Of a stretch of 6,717 bases of DNA, positions 5,253 to 6,717 are shown one piece after another. Numbering within the stretch: position 1 is the first letter of the stretch; each line of letters starts with the position of its first letter. This DNA is from Conexibacter sp. (GTDB lineage: Bacteria > Actinomycetota > Thermoleophilia > Solirubrobacterales > Solirubrobacteraceae): assembly GCA_025964215.1 (NCBI GenBank), contig JAOPZG010000014.1:1-6717 (forward strand), in the 5' to 3' direction. Both the position numbers and the translations under genes were made by a program. The notes under the pieces were generated by a model, which had not been told where the DNA came from, did no database searches, and worked only from the letters and a program-made list of their open reading frames with translations.

Positions 5253-6717
5253 GCAGGACGGCCTGGAGGTCCGGCGGCTCGACGGCTTCGTCGCCGACGG
5301 GCCGCCGTCGGATGAGACGGCGTGCGTCTTCTCGTTGACGTTCGACGCGCCGCCCGCCGGTGCGGGCGAGGAGGTGGCGCTGGCGTTCGACGGGATCGCC
5401 ACGGTCTTCGCGGTGGTGCTCAACGGGGTCGCGATCCTGAAGGGCTCCTCGATGTTCGCCGCGCACGTGGTGGACGTGGGCGCGGTGCTGCGGGCCGAAG
5501 GCAATGTCCTCGAGATCCGCTGCCGCGCGCTGGCCGACGTGCTGGCCGAGCAGCCCAAGCGGCCGCGCCAGCGCTGGCGGACCAAGGTGGTGGAGCACGG
5601 CGGCGCGCTGCGCTTCGTGCGCACGGCGATCATCGGGCGCGCGCCGGGCTTCGCGCCCGGGCCGCCGATCGTGGGACCGTGGCGGCCGGTGTGGCTCGTG
5701 CGGCGGCGGGGGCTCGTGGTCGATGACGTCGTGGTGCGCCCGCGGGTCGAGGGCGACGACGGCGTCGTCGCGATCTCGGCGCGGCTGCGCGGCGGGCTCG
5801 CGCCGGCGCAGGTCGAGGCGTTCGTCGGGCCGGTCCACGCGCCGTTGACCGTCGAGCCCGACGGGCTCGTGCACGGCGAGGTGCGCGTGCCCGACGCCGA
5901 GCGCTGGTGGCCGCACACGCACGGCGCCCCGGCGCTGCACGACGTCTCGCTCGTCCTCGACGGGGGCGCGCAGCGCGCCGGCCTGGGACGCACGGGCTTC
6001 CGCACGCTGGACCCGGGCTCGGCGTTCGACGCGGACGGCGACGCGCTCGCGCTGGCCGTCAACGGCGTCGAGGTGTTCGCGCGCGGGGTCGTGTGGACGC
6101 CGGTGGCCGAGGGCGAGGTGCGCTCCACGCTGGAGACGCTCCGCGACGCCGGGGTCAACATGGTGCGGATCCCGGGGATCGGCGTACCGGAGACCGCGGC
6201 GTTCCACGATGCCTGCGACGCGCTGGGGCTGCTGGTCTGGCAGGACTTCACCTTCGCCAACCTCGACTACCCGATCGAGGACGGCACCTTCCGCGCGACG
6301 GTCGAGGACGAGGCGCGCGCGCTGCTCGCGCAGGTCGCCGGGCGGCCGAGCCTCGCGGTGCTCTGCGGCAACAGCGAGGTCGAGCAGCAGGCCGCGATGT
6401 TCGGCGTCGATCCGGCGCTCGGCCGCGGCACGCTGTTCGGGGTCCTGCTGCCGGCGCTGGCGCGCGCGGCGGGCGCGGACGTCCCGTACGTCCCGAGCGC
6501 GCCGTGCGGCGGCGCGATGCCCTTCCACCCGGGGACGGGGATCGCCAACTACTTCGGCGTCGGCGGCTACCGGCGCCCGCTGGGCGACGTGCGCGCGGCG
6601 GGCGTCCGGTTCGCCTCCGAGTGCCTCGCGTTCGCGAACCTCCCCGACGGGGAGGTCGCCGACGGCGAGGGCGTCGTGCGCGACGTCGGCGCCGACTGGG
6701 ACTTCGCCGACGTCCGC
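5236..6717 (+). CDS. GH2-family beta-mannosidase-like protein, C-terminus cut by right window edge
   Basis: The frame from the ATG at 5236 stays open for 494 codons to the window edge. The N-terminal part is a jelly-roll sugar-binding domain (VVLNGVAILKGSSMFAAHVVDV; VGPWRPVWL at 146-154). An immunoglobulin-like domain follows, ending near GRTGFRTLD, and then the TIM barrel opens with NGVEVFARGVVWTP. Barrel motifs match beta-mannosidases: NMVRIPGIG, LGLLVWQDFTFANLDYP (Trp335-Gln336-Asp337), LCGNSEVEQQ with predicted acid/base Glu381, and RFASECLAF with predicted nucleophile Glu462. It lacks a signal peptide, so a cytoplasmic enzyme is expected, acting on a small or lipid-linked sugar or perhaps in recycling. 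The start lies 17 bp inside the DUF1839 gene, which suggests co-translation, although the site before the ATG is weak. The family is clear; whether it hydrolyses mannosides or does something else in this pathway is open. Confidence 0.85.
   Translation, partial: MPRWPEQDGLEVRRLDGFVADGPPSDETACVFSLTFDAPPAGAGEEVALAFDGIATVFAVVLNGVAILKGSSMFAAHVVDVGAVLRAEGNVLEIRCRALADVLAEQPKRPRQRWRTKVVEHGGALRFVRTAIIGRAPGFAPGPPIVGPWRPVWLVRRRGLVVDDVVVRPRVEGDDGVVAISARLRGGLAPAQVEAFVGPVHAPLTVEPDGLVHGEVRVPDAERWWPHTHGAPALHDVSLVLDGGAQRAGLGRTGFRTLDPGSAFDADGDALALAVNGVEVFARGVVWTPVAEGEVRSTLETLRDAGVNMVRIPGIGVPETAAFHDACDALGLLVWQDFTFANLDYPIEDGTFRATVEDEARALLAQVAGRPSLAVLCGNSEVEQQAAMFGVDPALGRGTLFGVLLPALARAAGADVPYVPSAPCGGAMPFHPGTGIANYFGVGGYRRPLGDVRAAGVRFASECLAFANLPDGEVADGEGVVRDVGADWDFADVR

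Noticed and set aside
5753..5771. Inverted repeat GCGACGAC-GGC-GTCGTCGC as a possible terminator
   Set aside because: It lies in the middle of the GH2 coding sequence, encodes a run of Asp/Gly/Val codons, has no T-tract, and short GAC/GTC repeats are common by chance at this base composition.
4122..6260. Long open frame of 712 codons on the minus strand
   Set aside because: It lies antisense to the DUF1839 and GH2 genes, has Ser/Thr/Arg/Pro-rich composition without domains, and spans gene boundaries on the other strand.
1..6717. tRNA, rRNA, CRISPR arrays, insertion sequences or riboswitches
   Set aside because: I saw no tRNA-like arms, spaced repeats, transposase motifs or structured leader regions; nearly all of the window is protein-coding.

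Overview
The window is very GC-rich DNA (roughly 70% or more by eye) with G/C at almost every third codon position, GTG starts and overlapping genes. This points to a high-GC actinobacterium. A soil lineage such as Solirubrobacterales/Thermoleophilia would fit, but that is inference; no rRNA or other taxonomic marker is present. Almost all of the window is coding, and the only real intergenic gap is 48 bp (1865-1912).

Layout: on the minus strand, a GNAT-family acyltransferase (1494-976) is followed by a GT4-type glycosyltransferase (976 to beyond the left edge), with stop and start overlapping in TGATG. Only 7 bp from the GNAT start, reading the other way, a plus-strand run begins: a holo-ACP synthase (1502-1864), a stand-alone carrier protein (1913-2164), an acyl-CoA-dehydrogenase-like flavoprotein (2161-3330), a truncated class II aminoacyl-tRNA-synthetase homologue of the amino acid:[carrier protein] ligase type (3334-4266), a DUF1839-type protein (4263-5252), and a GH2 beta-mannosidase-like protein (5236 to beyond the right edge). 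From the carrier protein onward the genes overlap or are 3 bp apart, so they look like one operon. A GATAAT box 7 bp before the carrier-protein GTG suggests a leaderless transcript starts there.

Working model: AcpS adds phosphopantetheine to the carrier protein. The synthetase-like ligase activates a small amino acid (glycine or alanine in characterised relatives) and loads it onto the phosphopantetheine thiol. The dehydrogenase-like flavoprotein may act on the carrier-bound aminoacyl thioester. The DUF1839 protein, which has a Cys/His arrangement resembling BtrH-type acyltransferases, may pass the group to an acceptor. The flanking glycosyltransferase, GNAT and GH2 genes suggest that the acceptor is a sugar or glycan. 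The ligase/carrier/dehydrogenase/DUF1839 association is known in outline from rhizobia, but to my knowledge its end product is not. The glycan link, the flavoprotein lacking the usual catalytic glutamate and the DUF1839 acyltransferase idea are the parts that look new.
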